Part shown: positions 12,591 to 28,130 of the stretch, in pieces
Layout: each line of letters starts with the position of its first letter
Position numbering within the stretch: position 1 is the first letter of the stretch
Made by a program: the position numbers and the translations under genes
Notes under the pieces: generated by a model
Told to the model about the DNA's origin: nothing
Database searches by the model: none
Seen by the model: only the letters and a program-made list of their open reading frames with translations
Source of the DNA: Microcebus murinus
Taxonomy: Eukaryota > Chordata > Mammalia > Primates > Cheirogaleidae
Direction of reading: 5' to 3'
Assembly (NCBI RefSeq): GCF_040939455.1
Contig: NC_134109.1
Span: forward strand, 39,201,501 to 39,265,500
Length of the DNA: 64,000 nucleotides

Positions 12591-13779
12591 CTAATCTTGA
12601 CCCTGTTTAGAGGCAAGAGATGTTCCACAGGGTTAAAGATCAACAGATTTGAGGACCAAGCAGAATGACCTTTCATACAACCATTTTAACATAATGATGT
12701 AGGTAAAAGCCAGATTGTACAAGGTTTAGGAATGAGTATATAGGGAAGAAATGGAGGCAAATAATGCAGGCTATTTTTTCATGAAGTTTGGTGGTGAAGA
12801 AAATGATAGAGAAGCATTTGCATCCTGAGGGGCCTGAAAAGGTTTTTACTTTATTTTATTCTTAATATTGGTTGATATCTGACTGAAAAACCAGTCCTCC
12901 ACTTCAATGGAATGATTTGAAGGGTACCTGGCTCTTTTCCAACCCCAAATAATTTTCTACTAGCTTGCTAGTGATGTCTGAATTATGACCATTAGTGATT
13001 TGGCGTTATTGAATTAAAGGATTATCTCTTAGCAGTTAGTAAGTACTCTCCCAGACCCCCATCTGTAGGTAATTCATTAAGATTTTAGCAGCTCTCTTTG
13101 TATGTTGATGTGAATTGGTTTAGCTGATTTTTGTGACAACTGAGAATAGATTTTGATAAAGGGAGGGTGAAGAACATTGAAGGGCTTTTGACAGTTTGGG
13201 ATGGGGCACCTTTAAGGAGTCAAGATGAAGGACCCCTCAAAGGAAAGGTAACCAGGTTCAAAGCCATAACCTCTCTACATCACAGTTCCACCCAGGGCCA
13301 GCTCTCCATTTGCAGTCTTAAACTCTCCCTCCTTCCATCAAGAAATCATTTTTAAAAACAGCTTTTCAGTACAACCTTGTCAAAACTTCCTGGGAAAATA
13401 CATTATATCTCAGTTAATAGAAAATCGTAATGGCCCTGGAGTCAGAAAACCTGTTCTCAACAAACACTTACTGGGCCTGGTCAGAGGCAAAATTACCCTG
13501 AAACAAATGTCGCTTACACTTCAAAATCCCTTACTTGCGTAGGCCCCTGCCAAGGCCCTGGAAGGGGTCCTAGCAATATGTTCACATCATTATGCATTTT
13601 TGGAAAATTTGTAAGAAAATTTGTAAGATAACTACAATAGACCACTGTCTCTTTCCACTCCAAATTTCCCTCTGTCCATTTACCCTTGTGCTGGGTAGCT
13701 CTGAAATAACCATCGTCATGTTAGGGATCTGGTAGATAAAGGAAAGTTGAGTTGGAGATGCAGTTAGAGTTCAGTGTTA
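12591..13779. other. Intergenic DNA, nothing recognised
   Basis: No gene or named repeat was identified in this 1.2 kb. Confidence 0.4.
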
Positions 13780-14120
13780 TATATTTTTAGGGTTTGTTGT
13801 CACTTCTTTGTATAGTTGCTAGCTGCTACAGGGCAGGAATGTCATGCAGGAATATTTCTACTGCCTACTGTGCTGATTTATTGTCACAACATGAATGTGT
13901 AAGACCTTTGATCACAAACTGGTTGCCAAAATGCAAAGATTATTTAAGATCGGTCATTGTTCAAGGAAACTTGAAGTGTCCTGAAATTTTATTGCTCATA
14001 TATGCAAGAAACTTCACTGAGGCTTTTCCAAATTTGATACCAACCCTAAAAATAATGTATGTCATTACCAATAATGAGCTATGAAGCCAAGAGAAACTTT
14101 CCTATATTATCAATAATAAA
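13780..14120. promoter_or_regulatory. Candidate conserved non-coding element
   Basis: A repeat-free block with dense factor-like motifs: a TCF/LEF-type CCTTTGATC at 13905-13913, SOX-type 'attgtcacaa' and 'cattgttcaa', and an octamer-like 'atgcaaag'. It has no splice structure. The 96-codon open frame through it shows no domain. Regulatory function is inference, and conservation has not been tested. Confidence 0.3.
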
Positions 14121-14439
14121 ATATATTTAAATCAACTCATACTAAAGATCAACTTATCTTTTTATTTGAAGTACATTAAAATTGTTGTCATATAAAGAAG
14201 CAATCAAAGAGCTACAGGAAAAAAAGTAGAGAAAAAAACGATTCTAGAGGTATGTAAGACATTTAACAAAATGATTTTATTTGTCTGAATTTTGTGGTTT
14301 GTTGTATTTTCCAGGAATAAAAAAATTTGTCATTGTTGTGATTTCTTTTCTCATACCCAATTTTGTACTCATTATTTTGTATTTTTAATCATAACTAGTA
14401 TCCTCCCCCTCCAAATAGTGTAAGCTTCTAGCCCTACAA

Positions 14440-14600
14440 GGTCTGGATTCTTCCTTGGTCTTGTGACTTTGACCAAGTAGTGTGAGCCCCAGTTTCCTTA
14501 TCTGAAAGATGGGAATCATCCTATCTGCCAACTTACCTCATGGAGTCCTTGGGAGGAAGTGAGATAGTGCAAGTGAAAGAATTTTAATATTAGCTATAAA
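14440..14600 (+). mobile_element. MIR SINE fragment
   Basis: Contains the MIR core: 'ttgtgactttgaccaag', then 'cagtttccttatctgaaaga', 'ttacctcatgga' and 'gagatagtgcaagtgaaag'. Confidence 0.75.
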
Positions 14601-15079
14601 AAGCCCCACACATGTAAGCAAAGGGGGAACACTGCTTTTCCTCAAAGAAACGAACCTTGCATTTTCCCCAAAAGGTTGTCAACTTTTTGGCGATCATACT
14701 TTATATTTGGGGGTATCCTGACTTGCATGATGGGCCAGGATCCCTTTGGAAAGCTTCATGTAGAAGACAAGCAGCCTTGGGCAGAGTAAATAGGCAAGGA
14801 AAGAATGGTGGTATTTTAGCACAAGCTCAGCTATTGCTACTGGTGGAAAACCAACATATTGGGTCCTCCTTACTGGGGGTGGTGAGCAGAAGCTGCTTCT
14901 GATAATGACAGCATTTAGCATTTAAATTCAACAATATTCCGAATATGTAGATGATACCTATTAAAAATAATTTTTAAGGGGAGTCATACAGCTTATTTTT
15001 TTGCCTTAGCATTTAACCAGGAAAAATGGGAAAAAGGGAAGTTCTAATCACTGAACCCCTGTTAATTATATGTGAGGGT

Positions 15080-15270
15080 CTGTGCTAGGTGCTTTACATG
15101 TGTTACCCCAGTAACAGTCATAATATTCCTGGATATTATCAACCCCATTTTAAAGAAGTAAAAACTAAGGCTCAGAGAGTTGAGTGACATGCCCAAATTC
15201 TCAGTGATTAAGTAGTTCAAGACAGGTTTGTTTGATCCTACCCTCTCAGGTGCTGGTCCATTGCTACAGG
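15080..15270 (-). mobile_element. MIR SINE fragment, reverse
   Basis: Reverse MIR core: 'ccccattttaaagaagtaaa', 'ctaaggctcagagagttgag' and 'tgacatgcccaaattctcag'. Confidence 0.8.
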
Positions 15271-16049
15271 CTGCTTACAATATAGTTTTCTTTTTCCTAT
15301 TTGCTTGTTTATTTTAAACTGATGATTCCAGCGCCTATGGTTACAATTACCTGCAAGAATAATTTTGTAGATAAAATATATATGCATAGTTCTGTAGTTT
15401 AAATGCATAATTTACAAGGAATTTGTAGAAAGTCAGGAATATGCCCAATGCAAAAAAAATATGCTTTAAGTGGTGCCTAATTTAAATGATGAACAAATCT
15501 TTAACAGAAATCTTAAATATCTGAAAATGTTTGAAATGCATAATATAGTTTATCACCAGACTGTTAATGTACCAAATTATTGTGCACCACCTGAGCTGAG
15601 GTGTTTGATTTTATGCTAGAAAATTTAAGACTGATTTCTTCAGTGAGAAAAAACAAATAGTAATTCAGTATTCTTGGGTTGCAGATTGACAGTGCCAGGC
15701 TAGAATGACTTTCCAGGAGGCAGCCTTATATATATTTTATGAGAATTCAAAATTATATACAGTTCACTTGCTTTTGTTCATTAAATTTTAAAATTGAGAT
15801 GAGTTTGTTATCCAGTAGATTGTCACAGGGCTCTTGTGATTTAAGATTTTAATGAAAACTCTTGTTTTCCCCCCTAGGTTAGCCTGAGTATGATGGTGGG
15901 ATGCCAATCCACTGTCTTAAAATTGGACATCTTGTCTGAGTTTGTGATATTTTTGTGTGTTACTTTTTTATTTGTAGGTCAGGACTAGAGTGAGGTAGGG
16001 AAAGGTTGGAGTTTGGGGGAGAGTGGGGGGAGAGATAAAGGGTTATTGT
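15271..16049. other. Intergenic DNA, nothing recognised
   Basis: AT-rich unique sequence. No gene or confident repeat. Confidence 0.4.
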
Positions 16050-16793
<744 letters not shown>

Positions 16794-17199
16794 ATCTTGA
16801 AAGTGGAAAGTTCTATCATTCTATGACAGACAAAAATATTAGGAGTTCTATTTTATAGGGCTCAGAGAGTATAATAGCTAGAATTTTCAGAACCTGAGGG
16901 GAGGACTTTCACCTTACTGTTTGGGAAATGTGTTGTGTGAGAACATAGTTTTCATGTTATGAATCCCAAGCCACAGGATTCCAAAAACCATATGCCTAGA
17001 GGGAGTCAGCACTCTATGAATCATCCCAGAGAACCTAACAAATAAATAAGAGCTGGTAACCTGAGCTGGGAGGATTTAAGTGAGCATTGGGTCCAGCCCA
17101 TATAAGTCAGTTTTCGCTGTTCAAATGAGTTCAGAGCTAGCAAAGGTTCTCCACTAACATGGAGCACACATGTTTCAATAAGGATCCATCAAGTCCTTC

Positions 17200-17580
17200 A
17201 GTTTTAAAATATTTATTGAGCACCTACTACTTAGGCTAGCTCCTGGGAATACAAAGATGAGTAGGTGTCGGTCCTTGTCCTTAAAGAGCTTACATTCTAG
17301 CGGGGGGAGTCAAACATATAGACAAAGAAATGAACAGAAGTGTTACAAGTGTCAAAACAGAAGTTTAGATATGGTGCAGTGGGAGCATTAAAAAGGAAGT
17401 GAAAAATCTCTGTGTGGAGCCCGCTGCTTCAAGAAAACCTTGGCGGAGGTGGGGTAGGCTTGGTGGATTGACAGGTTAGCAGTCGAGGCAGGGGGCTGCG
17501 TTCCAGGCGGAGCGAGCCACCGGGCAAGCGGAAACAGCATGAGCAGAGGCACGGAGGCGTGAAACTGCTTGTTCAGCTCT
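17200..17580 (+). repeat. Ancient mammalian interspersed repeat (unnamed)
   Basis: The phrases 'atttattgagcacctacta', 'gagcttacattctag' and 'cgttccaggcggagcgagcc', then 'aacagcatgagcagaggcac', are those of a very common old mammalian repeat. Similar pieces occur near 34.45, 45.4 and 62.24 kb. Confidence 0.55.
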
Positions 17581-17759
17581 GGGATCGCCCTCACACCCCT
17601 TTGTCTACAGACAAGGAGGTGAAAGGGGGAAGAAAACCAGTTCGTTCCCTCACGGTGGGGTACTCCAAAGAAATTTGGGAATATAAATCCTAGCAAAGAA
17701 AGCTGCAAAGCAGGATCCAGCCTGAGGAGACTTGTAAGACCTTAAGTGAGAAATGGGAG

Positions 17760-18890
17760 CCGCAAGGTTTCCAAAGGAAAGGAGCCAGGGTGGCCCGCCA
17801 GGCTCAAGCGTGCGGTCGCGAACGTTTGGTCCTCACAGCGCCCAGCTCCCTCTGCCCGCCTGTACGGCCGACCCCGCGGCCCTGCCAGGCGCACAAAGGC
17901 CTCTCGAGCTCCGTGGGTCCAGAACCTCCCTGCTCTCCCAGCCCTGCTCGGCGGCAACTCGCTCGGCGCCGCCCAGAGCCGGTGGCGACAACTGCAGTCG
18001 CCCGGGCTGGCCCAGGCCCGACGCGCGCGGCAGCCTCTCGCGCAGGCCCAGACCCGCGCGGAGGCCGCTCTCCGAGGCTCTCGCACAGCCGCGACGCCAG
18101 ATCCCCGAGGGCGAGCGCGCGCCTCCGCGGCCGCCAGAGCGCGCGTTTGTGTGTTTATTCCCTCACCTAGGTTTTTATTTAATCCCATCCTCCTCCCCAG
18201 CTTTTGAGGGGTTTCTCTCCTCGAGCTACTGAGTCAGGCAGTCCCACAGTAGGAGTGGCTCGAGGCCTACACGTCTGCGAGCTCGCAGGGCGCCGGACGG
18301 AAAAGGTGGGTGCGCAGGGTGAAGTCTCTCCACAGAGTCGCGATCCGGGACGCGGAGGAAGGGCCCACCTTCCCGGGTATTGAGGGCCCCGTCTGGGCTT
18401 CTTGGGAGCAGAGTTCGGGCGCGACCTCCTCGCTCGGGGCCGCCTCCCCGAGGGGACCCACGCGCCCGCCGCTCCTGCCGCCATTTCGCGGCAGGCCTCC
18501 AGGGGGCCTCCCGGCCGCCGCCTTCCTGTCAGCCGCGCCGGGCTCGGGGGGCGGCCGCGCGGCGCAGGGACACGCCTCGGCGCCCGGGCCGGTGCGCGGA
18601 CAATGACCCCTTCTCCCCTCGCCGCCGCCTCCTCCCCGACACCGCCCCCTCGCAGCTCCCAGGCAAACCTATTAGCCATTCAGGCTGACAAAACCCCGCG
18701 GCCCCGCGCATTGTCCGGCCGAGCGCCCGGCCGCCGTCATTAGCCCTGATTACGCGGAGCCGCCTGACAGCCCGGCGGGCCGCTCCACAGACCCCCCATT
18801 CACCGCCGCCCCCGGGCCCGCCTCACAATGGGAGCGGAAATCGTCCGCGCTCCCGCGTCCCCGCTGAATAGGGCGAAAAGCTGCTGCTCT
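17760..18890. promoter_or_regulatory. Orphan CpG island downstream of SIX6
   Basis: About 1.1 kb of very GC-rich, CpG-dense sequence (densest 17850-18160 and 18400-18880), including runs such as ggcggccgcgcggcgc. It lies 3.5-4.6 kb beyond the SIX6 stop codon. No exon with a recognisable protein was found. The long overlapping open frames on both strands are what GC-rich DNA gives by chance. It could be the promoter of an unannotated non-coding RNA, or a regulatory island of the kind found around developmental homeobox genes. Which of these holds is inference. Confidence 0.6.
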
Positions 18891-19060
18891 TCTCCTCCCG
18901 CCCCATGCACATTCTCTTTGGATACAATATTTTTTTCCTTTTTGTTAAAATTAGGGAGAGAGAAGGAGGTCAAGGAAGACTTTGCTTGAGCTCTTTGCCT
19001 GTCATTTGTTTAATGTAAACAAAGAGCAAGCCCTCCCCTAGCCCCAGCCTCTCATCCCCT
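18891..19060. promoter_or_regulatory. Candidate enhancer edge with forkhead-type palindrome
   Basis: Flanks the orphan CpG island and is repeat-free. At 19005-19023 it holds a perfect inverted repeat TTTGTTTA-ATG-TAAACAAA, two opposed forkhead (TGTTTA/TAAACA) cores. Nearby are SOX-like 'acaatggg' (18827) and 'tacaatat'. Binding is not demonstrated. Confidence 0.35.
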
Positions 19061-20181
19061 CCCTGCCAGATTTTTATAAACAAACTGGCTTAGGGAAAGG
19101 GGGGAAGCGACGGGTGTAAGCGGGGTGAGTCGTTAAAGTGGAGGCGAGAGGAACTTCGGCATTTGGGGAGCAGGGGCCATCACCTTTTTGGTGGAAATGA
19201 AGTGTGGTTGAAATATTTATAAGCCGTAGAAGAGCCTGAGGTGGAGCTTGGGGTAAAATTCTCACACTAGTTAGGGTCCTTGAAATATAAAAATGCTTGT
19301 TTCCACTCGGCTTGAGTAACTGCTTTTTGGGGAACTGTGACAGAAGAATTCTAGGAAAAGAAAACGAGGAAACCCATCACACAGAGATTTCCCAAATTCA
19401 GAAATCGTCAGCCTTGCTACTACCTGGATTTTTTTCTTTTAACCCTCTCTAGGCCAGCATGAAACTGATATGGAAAAAAAAATCTTAAAAGGAAAACCTT
19501 TACATGTCCATCGGAAGATTTGAACTGATTAAAATAAAATAAATTCTGTGAAGATTTGGACTAATTTCCAACATCTGGTCACCAAAGAATTGATTATTCA
19601 CAAAGGCAGTTAGGTGCCACCAGGTTTCAGATTAACATTTTTAAAAATCTTATAAATAATGTGTTACCTTCTTAGGATTCTAAAGTGAAATTAGATAAAT
19701 AAATCTCCAGATTGTTGAAACAAAATAGCTACTTTAAAACATAATTCATAGGCAGCATGTTAACTTCAGTCAATGGTAAATGTAGTTTAAAGGCTTTTGA
19801 AAAAGCAGGAAGAAAAATCCTCCATCACGTTTGATCTCTTTTTCTCCAAGCATTTCAGTATCATTTAAAAATTATTTTGTAAAGAGAAACTTTAGTTTCT
19901 AATAGTGTTACTCTATTTCTTGACACCGCAGGACAGACATTTCCTTCTGCCTTTAGGCATTATTTGAACTGGTGAGTGGGCTGAGATTTTTAGAATCTCA
20001 AAATTCCTTTACATCATTCCACTAATTAGGTCTTTCTCCTCCCTCTCGGACCTGGAAGTATAAACTTAAGAGGTTCTTAAGGAACTTCTCCAAATGCTGG
20101 TTCTGGATAACTCCATAGATGGGAGGTAGGAGGTGTGCTGGGGAACAAGACTGGAAATCCCCATACTCTGGCAGATTCAGG
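19061..20181. other. Repeat-free intergenic DNA downstream of SIX6
   Basis: No Alu, L1 or LTR sequence was recognised. The part from 19480 to 19930 is AT-rich with several TAAT/ATTA cores and may be regulatory. No gene was seen. Confidence 0.4.
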
Positions 20182-20318
20182 GTGAGGCACGAGAGGCACC
20201 TAGAGTGCAAATTTTAAGGAGGCACTCAATCCCAGGTGCCGCACACTTGCTGCACTTGCGTAACCTTGAGAATGAGTGCCTCCTTAAATTTTGCACTTGG
20301 GTACCTCCCAAACCTCAC
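20182..20318. mobile_element. Palindromic (hairpin) repeat, copy B
   Basis: The left arm 20182-20229 (gtgaggca... gtgcaaattttaaggaggca) pairs with the right arm 20272-20318 (tgagtgcctccttaaatttt... aacctcac) to give an imperfect stem of about 47 bp around a loop of about 42 nt. It is homologous to the copy at 12459-12590. The structure fits a foldback DNA transposon. Confidence 0.7.
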
Positions 20319-22353
20319 TTGAGTCCTGGCCTGCTGCTTTTTGGCCTTCTAGGAACCACCTGGGGCTCAAAGGAACAAAATTGAGTCTGAGGGAGCTCTA
20401 CCAAGCTAGCCTTTCAGGACCCACAGAAGAGCATTTGCTTGATTTTGGGAAGAGTATCGGCTTGATCACAAAAACTTCCCTACTCTTTCCATTTAGAGCT
20501 CTAGTGCAGGAGAGTTTTGATTTTCAAGAATTCTCTGGATAAGGGCCACCTTACACAGTGACAGCCATTTATAAAGCCCAAATGAGCCAAATCTGTTTAA
20601 GTGATTTAGAAACCAAAAGTCAAACCCTTACGCATGTCTTGGGCTCCCACCATCTATCTTGCCACTTGCCTGCTTTTTGTTCTCTATGATTTCCCTTATT
20701 TTTGTTTGAGTTGCACTTTGGCACTTCTGGTTAAAGAAGTTAGTAGGCTTCTGATCCGAAGAATGTCTTACAAAGACAGAGAGGCAAATGGAAAAGACTA
20801 ATGCGGGGAGATAGAAAGGGAAGTCCAGCTCAAGTGATTTAAAGAGCAATGCCAAATTTTATAATATGCAATCTGTTTCACTAGGGAAAATGTTAGAGAC
20901 TCTCTGGATAACATTTACTTTCTTAGTGCAAGAACCGTAGGTGTTTTTGTGGTGTGCGTGTGCTCGTGAGTGCAGGTACATGGGCATGCACATGCTGGCG
21001 GCACACAAGGAAAATTAAATGCTAAGAATATTTTATATTTTTATATTTTTAATTGAGGCCATTAACAGGACAATGAGGCCCTTGATAACTTACTTCATGT
21101 TTAATGTGGAGATCAGCTTGTTAAAATGCTAGTCTTACTCTGCAGCCTTGTTTTACCCTCAGTATGTAACATGATGACATTCTTTCCTCCAACTCAGTAT
21201 CTCTCTCATTGGAAACCATTTGATTAAAATCTTATTCTGCAGCAAGAAAATGCTAGTTATTTACAACGTCTCCTCTCGCCTTTTGTCTTATTTTAATAAA
21301 AGCTCAATCCTAAATGCAGAACATGTTCACTCTAGCATGATCATGAGTGCCCACTGCTTTTTTATGGGAGAGGGACTCAAAGGACATGGAAAGCCTTTCT
21401 TGTTGCAGAGCCTGTATCAGGATAGGTTTGCATTTTTACAGTGGATTCACTACTTGAGTCTCAGAGGTTAGCTTTTTGAGTTGTTCCTGAAAACTTTTGA
21501 CACTTGATAAAAACGAGTGTCATGTGGCCAAACCATAGTTACCTGTACTGGAGTTGTGGGGAGTTCCTTTACAGGGAATGCTTATTTGCCAATTTCTAGA
21601 TTTAAATATATCATAATATGTATGTATGTAGGTGTATACATGCATACATATACACATAATTTGATGTGGGAGGGACCTACCACGAGTTGTTTTAAAAATA
21701 TACCAGAAGACAAGGCAAAAGATATAGAGAAGACCCTCCTGAGACCATTTGCACAAGGGTCCCTGCCTGCCTGGTGAAGGGAATGAATTTTTTTTTTTTT
21801 TAAAGGAATCTAAGAGCAGCTCCCTTAAGAAAGGTTGCTCACCAGGTTGTTTTATTGTTTGGCTTTTCCACAAAGAACCCATCAGCTCCAGTCTGCCTGT
21901 TTAGAAACAGCAAGTTCCCCAAGCTACAGAAAAACCTATCATGGCAGTCTCTTAAATAAGTAAATAAACAGCATATATATGTTTTGTTAAAAAAAAACCT
22001 TTAAAGCAAAAGTTATACATATATAACAGCGTCCTTTCGAAGTGAAATACCCATGGGGAGACTCAGGGCTGGCGCTCAGCTTGCAGTTCAGGTTCCGAAG
22101 GTGTCTTTGCAGCAATATCCTTAGGAAAAAGCAAAGCGCTCAGGCCTCACCGCGGGCCCCTGTGGTCTCGGCCCAAGGGCGCAAGTGGAGCCAGGCTCAA
22201 CGCTGGGCGGATACCGCAACCGAGCCCGCGGGTCCCTGGTCACCTGGCCTCGCTGGCACTGGATTTGCTGGTCTCTCATCCTTTCTCCCTCGTTCATTTT
22301 GTTTATCTTGTTTTTACACCAGATTCTGTTTCTGAGTATTCTGAGTAGGCAGC
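20319..22353 (-). other. SIX6 3' flank, probably including its 3' UTR
   Basis: Unique sequence following the SIX6 stop codon on the minus strand, with no repeats recognised. The SIX6 3' UTR must begin at 22353. Minus-strand AATAAA occurs near 21851-21856, but I cannot tell which site is used. A stretch of alternating tgta/tata lies near 21617-21660. Confidence 0.45.
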
Positions 22354-24560
<2,207 letters not shown>

Positions 24561-24688
24561 CTTTTCTTCAGTATTTTGCAGAACCTGGAGGATGAAAAGA
24601 CGTGCGAGTGGCTGGAAGGAAAACAGAGGCGAGTGCGGCAGCGTTTCACTCCTCCTCCCCCCAGTTCTACCCCTCCCCCTCTTTTGTC

Positions 24689-24711
24689 CCCCCCCCCCCC
24701 ACACACACACC
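24689..24711. repeat. Short poly-C / (CA)n run
   Basis: A run of about 12 C followed by (CA)n just upstream of the SIX6 promoter island. Likely length-variable. Confidence 0.85.
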
Positions 24712-27700
24712 AAAGAGGCGATGATGCTACAGAAATTCACTTTGGGGCGATGCGTTGTCTCAGTCGAGGTCGAGAAGTCTCCAGAGGACAAAGAGGACTA
24801 GACCAAGTGGAAATCCTCCGATAATTCGATAATTCGCAAGTTTAGTTGTAACGAAACAGCAAACCTTGCGGGGAGCTCAGAAGGAGAAAGGGAGGGGAAA
24901 CGTATCTTCTCATTTCTTCCAAGTACTCGTCTCTGCATGCCTCCTTCTTCCCCTTTTCCTGCTGCCACAGCAGCTGAGTGGGTAGCAAATCTGGAGCTGA
25001 GGGAACAGGACTGAGGATCGGTAGAGGAGGTCAGTTTGGATTCTATTCCCACTCCCTTCAAAAGCCTACTAAAATAATTTTAAGTGAGAGCAAGAGCATG
25101 CTTACACCTAATAACAGAGATGCTGATCACAAGGTCAAACATGTCAAGAAAAGGGGGGGGAGCTCTAGGGGCCTCTCACCCAAATAAAGATTATGCTTTT
25201 TATATAGCTCCCTTACAGTTTAATGGACTTGAACAGACGTGTAGTATAGCCACATCTAGAGTGAGAAGTCATTGGTAGGTCAGGACAGCAACTTAAAAGC
25301 TTATTTCCAAGATCTTTTTTAAAATGCCAATTTGCTCCTCTTCTTGCATACTAATTTTGCCCCTATCTTGTGTTAGAACATATGACTCTTGAGCTGGGAA
25401 TAGAAACTCCAACCTTGACTTTTTATCCCCAAAGCAATTCAGTATAACTAAAGTTGAGAAGAGCTATCCACAACAATTTAGGGTAGGGGCCCCTCTGTCC
25501 TAGAAAGGGCTTCCTATGCCCTTTCAGTTCCCTCCCGATTGGCAACTGACCCCTCCGCATAGAAGAAGGACTTTTCTTGGTGGCTCTGACTTTGGGTCAG
25601 TAGACTGAATTGGCAACTTGTATTGATTACCAATTGACAGTTCACATCATACCATTTTCTGAGGCCTGGGTCAAAGAAGCCATGATCCCATCTGGGCCTT
25701 TAGTGGGTTTGTTTAGTGTGAAGAAAATAATGGGAAGAGGGATTGTCCAACAAAAACACCAGGAGAACTGTCTTTAGGAGGTTCATCCAGAGAAAGGAAT
25801 CAGATGGAGATGTGCACCTTTGAACTGGACTGGGCCCGACTGTCTTTTCTTTAGTATCAAGTACAATTTGTATGCGGCTTGTACAGATCTGGTAAATCAG
25901 AAGGCAGATAGGTAGCACAGATGGTTGGAGGTGTCGGGTCAGATCATGCTACGCCTGAGTGCAGGGCAAAGCTCGTTCTGACGGAAAACCCTGATATTAT
26001 TTTCACAGATCTTCACAGTTCACTCGAAAAAAAATAGCGGAGGGGACGAAAAAAGCCCTGCAACCATTTACATCATTTCTGTGAGATTGCCAGCCGCCTT
26101 GACGGAGAGGCTTTTTTTCCCTAAGAGCTCATTTTTTTGAAATGAGACAGGGCATGAGGCAAAATAAAGGGGGTGATGAGAATAATGACAAAGCATAAAC
26201 CTTCTCTGGCTTGGAGGGACTTTGAAATCACCCGGAAGGACAACTTTTAGTGAGAAACATCGCATACGAGGTCCCAGAACACTCAGACGGAGAATCTGTG
26301 GTGCAGAAAACTCGGGCCTGGGGGCCAGGCAGGGATGAAGCCAGCCCCTGGGAAGGCTCCGTTCCCCAACCTCTGTTCAAGGGAAGGAAAGCATCCCTTT
26401 GCTACAGTTTGCAGAGATTTCTTTATTTTCCCTCTCCGGATGGTTGATGGTTCCCTGTCGTCTCTTTGCTCGCAAAATCACGGCTTCACGCTCTTCCTAC
26501 ACTAGCAAAAGCAAGCGGCTGTGGATCCGCAGGGACCTCACAGCCAGCTAGCCGAAAGCGGACCTCAGTCCCGGTGCCTAGCCCCTGTAGGTGAGAGAAG
26601 TCGGTACCGCAGGAAACCCCGCCTCCCCCTCGCCCTTTTGCTGCACAGTTAGAAAGCGGCTCGTTCGGAGAAAGTTGGCGTCCTACCCTTAGTCTTTGTG
26701 TGCAAGACGTTAATTTTCTGAGTCTAGGTGCCTCATCTAGGAAATGGGAATATTTATCGTATGGCCCATTTCGTGGACAGTAGCTGTGCAAATAAAAGGG
26801 CGCTTTGGTCTCTGCGTCGGACCCTCGCGGACAGCTGGAACCGAGTCTGGAGTCTGGGTTGGCCGCACCAAAGCCAAGAGAAAAGGGCGCGGGCTACACG
26901 CGGCAGAGTTCGAGTGGTGTCTGGTCACCCTGCGGGAGGGGCCAAGAAGGGCCTGTAGGTCGGGATCTACTCTCAGGAGATCCTGTTTTCGCCATCGCAC
27001 GGGACTATTATTTAATTTTATTAACTCAAAGGAAATAAACTGCACCAGATACCTTGGAATCACTTATTTGTTCACCAGCTTCACGAGGGGAAGTAACAAA
27101 CAGGAAGAAATATGTGAGCCGAGCTCCCATCCCTGGGAAAGGGAGAAGCTTCACGGGGTTCCTTAGAAATAACCCTAATGTGGAGAAGGCGGTGACCCCC
27201 ACCCCACCCTTAAAGCACGCTTCTCTGAGGTTAGCCAGGCGAAAGATTCACCTTCGGCTTGGCTTTTCTTAATTTTACGGAAAGATAGATTTATTCTTCT
27301 TTTACCAATTTTGGGGCTTTGTGGCAAATCCTCCCACCCCTACCCCCACCTCACATTTCATTTTTCTTTTCCATTTGACCAGGAAATTGAGAGAGCGAGG
27401 AGGCAGCCCTTGGCCTCGAGCCTGTCTGGGCGGCTTTGCAACATTCTAAAGTGGTTCACAGCTAGTAGACAGGGACATGAGGTCTTGGGGAAACGCTCGG
27501 TTCTTGACGGGAATCCATAGACAACTATTAGATTTTCTCCAGTAAAAAATTTATTTTACGGTAAAAATATGGAGAAAAAAGAATATAGAAGATGATGCCT
27601 TCAGGCAGATTCTGTGTCTAACTGTTCAGTTCTGGATTTACGCAAAGATCCCCCAGGGAGTTGTGAGGTTCCTGCCAGAAATCTCCAGAGTTCAGTGTGA

Positions 27701-27829
27701 CACTTCTGCACATTTGGGGCTCTCACCCCTCATTCTCCCCTTCCTCTCCAGAGTACAGGGACACATGGAACCTTGGTTATTCCCTGCTGAACGGTAGCTC
27801 ACGTTTGTCAGAGGAGTGCAGTGTTTAGA
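24712..27829. other. Repeat-free SIX6 upstream intergenic DNA
   Basis: 3.1 kb with no Alu, L1, LTR or DNA transposon recognised and no gene found. A moderately GC-rich, CpG-containing patch lies at 26500-26980. The absence of repeats suggests cis-regulatory content, but no element can be delimited with confidence. Confidence 0.45.
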
Positions 27830-27959
27830 AGTCAATACTTTATCTCTGTATTCCAATCTTGTCTTATCTTTGACTTTTTCTAAGTCAACTATCTTTTTTT
27901 AAAATGATGTGTGTTTGTTTTCTTTCCAACACAATTTCACATAGGCAGGGATTTTAAGA

Positions 27960-28130
27960 ATGTGGTAATTGAGTCTATCTGAATTCCTTGATAAAGACAT
28001 TTGTGCTGCAGCTGAGAGTCACAGACTGGAACACAATGGGGCTCTCAGTCTATTATGTGTGTTGATTTGGACTTTTGGGAAAGAAATCTTGGTTTCCCTT
28101 TCTAGTGTCTCAACGCTGAGTGTTGCCAGT
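27960..28130. promoter_or_regulatory. Candidate conserved non-coding element
   Basis: Non-repetitive block with an E-box CAGCTG near 28008-28013, a SOX-like 'aacacaatgg' near 28029 and GATA-type 'tgataaag'. No reading frame of interest. Inference only. Confidence 0.25.

Noticed and set aside
13794..14084. 96-codon frame as a small protein gene
   Set aside because: No domain, codon pattern or splice context. The DNA reads more like non-coding regulatory sequence.
17742..18743. Several overlapping open frames of 100-166 codons on both strands in the orphan CpG island
   Set aside because: All frames are open at once because GC-rich DNA has few stop codons. The products are Arg/Ala/Pro/Gly-rich with no recognisable domain.
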